In this document: positions 63,273-64,000 of the stretch, one piece after another
Position numbering within the stretch: position 1 is the stretch's first letter
How the letters are laid out: the number at the start of each line of letters is the position of its first letter
Program-made: the position numbers and the translations under genes
NCBI RefSeq assembly: GCF_051020765.1
Contig: NC_134929.1
Location: forward strand, 1,514,786-1,578,785
Origin: Lasioglossum baleicum
Taxonomy: Eukaryota; Arthropoda; Insecta; Hymenoptera; Halictidae
Length of the DNA stretch: 64,000 bases
Direction of reading: 5' to 3'
The notes under the pieces: generated by a model
Seen by the model: only the letters and a program-made list of their open reading frames with translations
Database searches by the model: none
What the model was told of the DNA's origin: nothing

Positions 63273-64000
63273 GGCCGCTTCATTTCATAGGTAATCATCT
63301 CAATTTTCCGGTTCCCGAGCCCGGAAACGAAGGAAGGCTCGCGCAGGCACCCGCTGTAATCCGTTTCCTCGTTCCCCGGCCTCCCGCGGGAGAGAATCGC
63401 CCGGCTTGTTTCTACCCCTGTCTCGCAATTAACGCTCCCCCCTGGGCACCGCGGATAACGATCGGAACGATGCGCTGTGTTTCGTGTTCCATCTTCCCTC
63501 GCGAGCTCCGAACGGATTCCGTCTGCTATCTTATTCCAATCGCCAGACATTGTTCCGCCACCACCGCGGCTGCCAGATTTCGAGCGTGTCTTCTGGGCAT
63601 CGGCGCTGATAAGAACCGCTGCGTGGTCCAGGTTTACTCCATGCCCTCTGGCACCGAACCTCTCTTCGTTCTTCTTCTCCCCTTTCGTCGTTACTTGGTT
63701 TCTTTGTTTCGTTTAATGTCGTTGGGCTAACAACTTTCGGCTTCGCCTCTTTCATTCCGTGCCACGGCAATGCAATCTCCCTTTCCTCCTTATCGTCGTT
63801 CTCCTAGCCACGCGTGGGTCTATTCTTATTCGATCTTGTTAGGCTAACAACCGCTTCTCGCTCCGTTGTTTCCGGAGTTCGGCGCATATCGTTTGCCCGC
63901 GAAAGAGGAACGCGGTTGCGCCGTTCGGCCAGTTTATCCGGGAACGAAGGATTTACAGCGAGCGGAACGGTGTAACCGGAATAATCTGCGGGCCGCTCGG
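63273..64000. other. Region without convincing genes
   Basis: About 0.7 kb after the Transib-like element. It has C/T-rich stretches and short frames on both strands without recognisable features. Nothing assignable. Confidence 0.5.

Overview
The window is animal, almost certainly insect, genomic DNA built almost entirely from mobile elements. I recognise no host gene. The protein families (polintons with chromodomain integrases and adenovirus-type proteases, a Ty1/copia element, an insect-style gag-LTR element, a mariner, a P/THAP-like relic) fit an arthropod; a hymenopteran such as an ant is my guess from general resemblance, not something the sequence proves.

Positions 1-48400 hold a four-layer nest, each inner layer still framed by its target-site duplication. 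Layer 1, Polinton A, begins outside the window and runs through 1-4695 and 38640 to about 46.1-46.9 kb. Layer 2 is a copia retrotransposon (4696-38639, duplication CATCC) inserted in an unknown-function gene of Polinton A. Layer 3 is Polinton B (8765-37956, duplication AATGTA) inserted in the copia RNase H region. Layer 4 is a gag-only LTR element present as a tandem LTR-gag-LTR-gag-LTR array (15444-27913, duplication AATA) inserted in Polinton B. Without layer 4, Polinton B is about 16.7 kb, a normal polinton size.

The two polintons share a core: protein-primed family B DNA polymerase with a spliced intron, retroviral-type integrase with chromodomain, packaging ATPase, adenovirus-type cysteine protease, single-jelly-roll minor capsid (penton-like) protein, double-jelly-roll major capsid protein, a phospholipase-A2-like/pX-like protein, a large unknown protein, a possible fibre-like coiled-coil protein, a 51-57 residue microprotein between penton and capsid genes, and a spliced accessory gene. 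The polymerase and accessory gene occupy opposite ends relative to the core in A and B. In both copies the capsid and protease genes are open, while replication genes are broken: polymerase and ATPase in A, polymerase and integrase in B. The left terminal repeat of B has expanded into about 2 kb of 112-bp satellite carrying many bZIP-like motifs.

Positions 46.3-64 kb are further element debris: a tRNA-derived sequence, short tandem repeats and a G-rich tract; a solo LTR with ACTT duplication (46901-48394) and a truncated relative (56824 to about 57735), both carrying covarying hairpins; a tiny mariner-type hairpin; a fold-back element (57854-59340) and a half copy (from 48998); a P/THAP-like transposase relic; and a Transib-like non-autonomous element (60842-63267, CACAGTG ends, CGCCG duplication) that hosts an apparently intact mariner (61263-62524). 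In 50.9-56.8, 59.3-60.8 and 63.3-64 kb I see no convincing gene.
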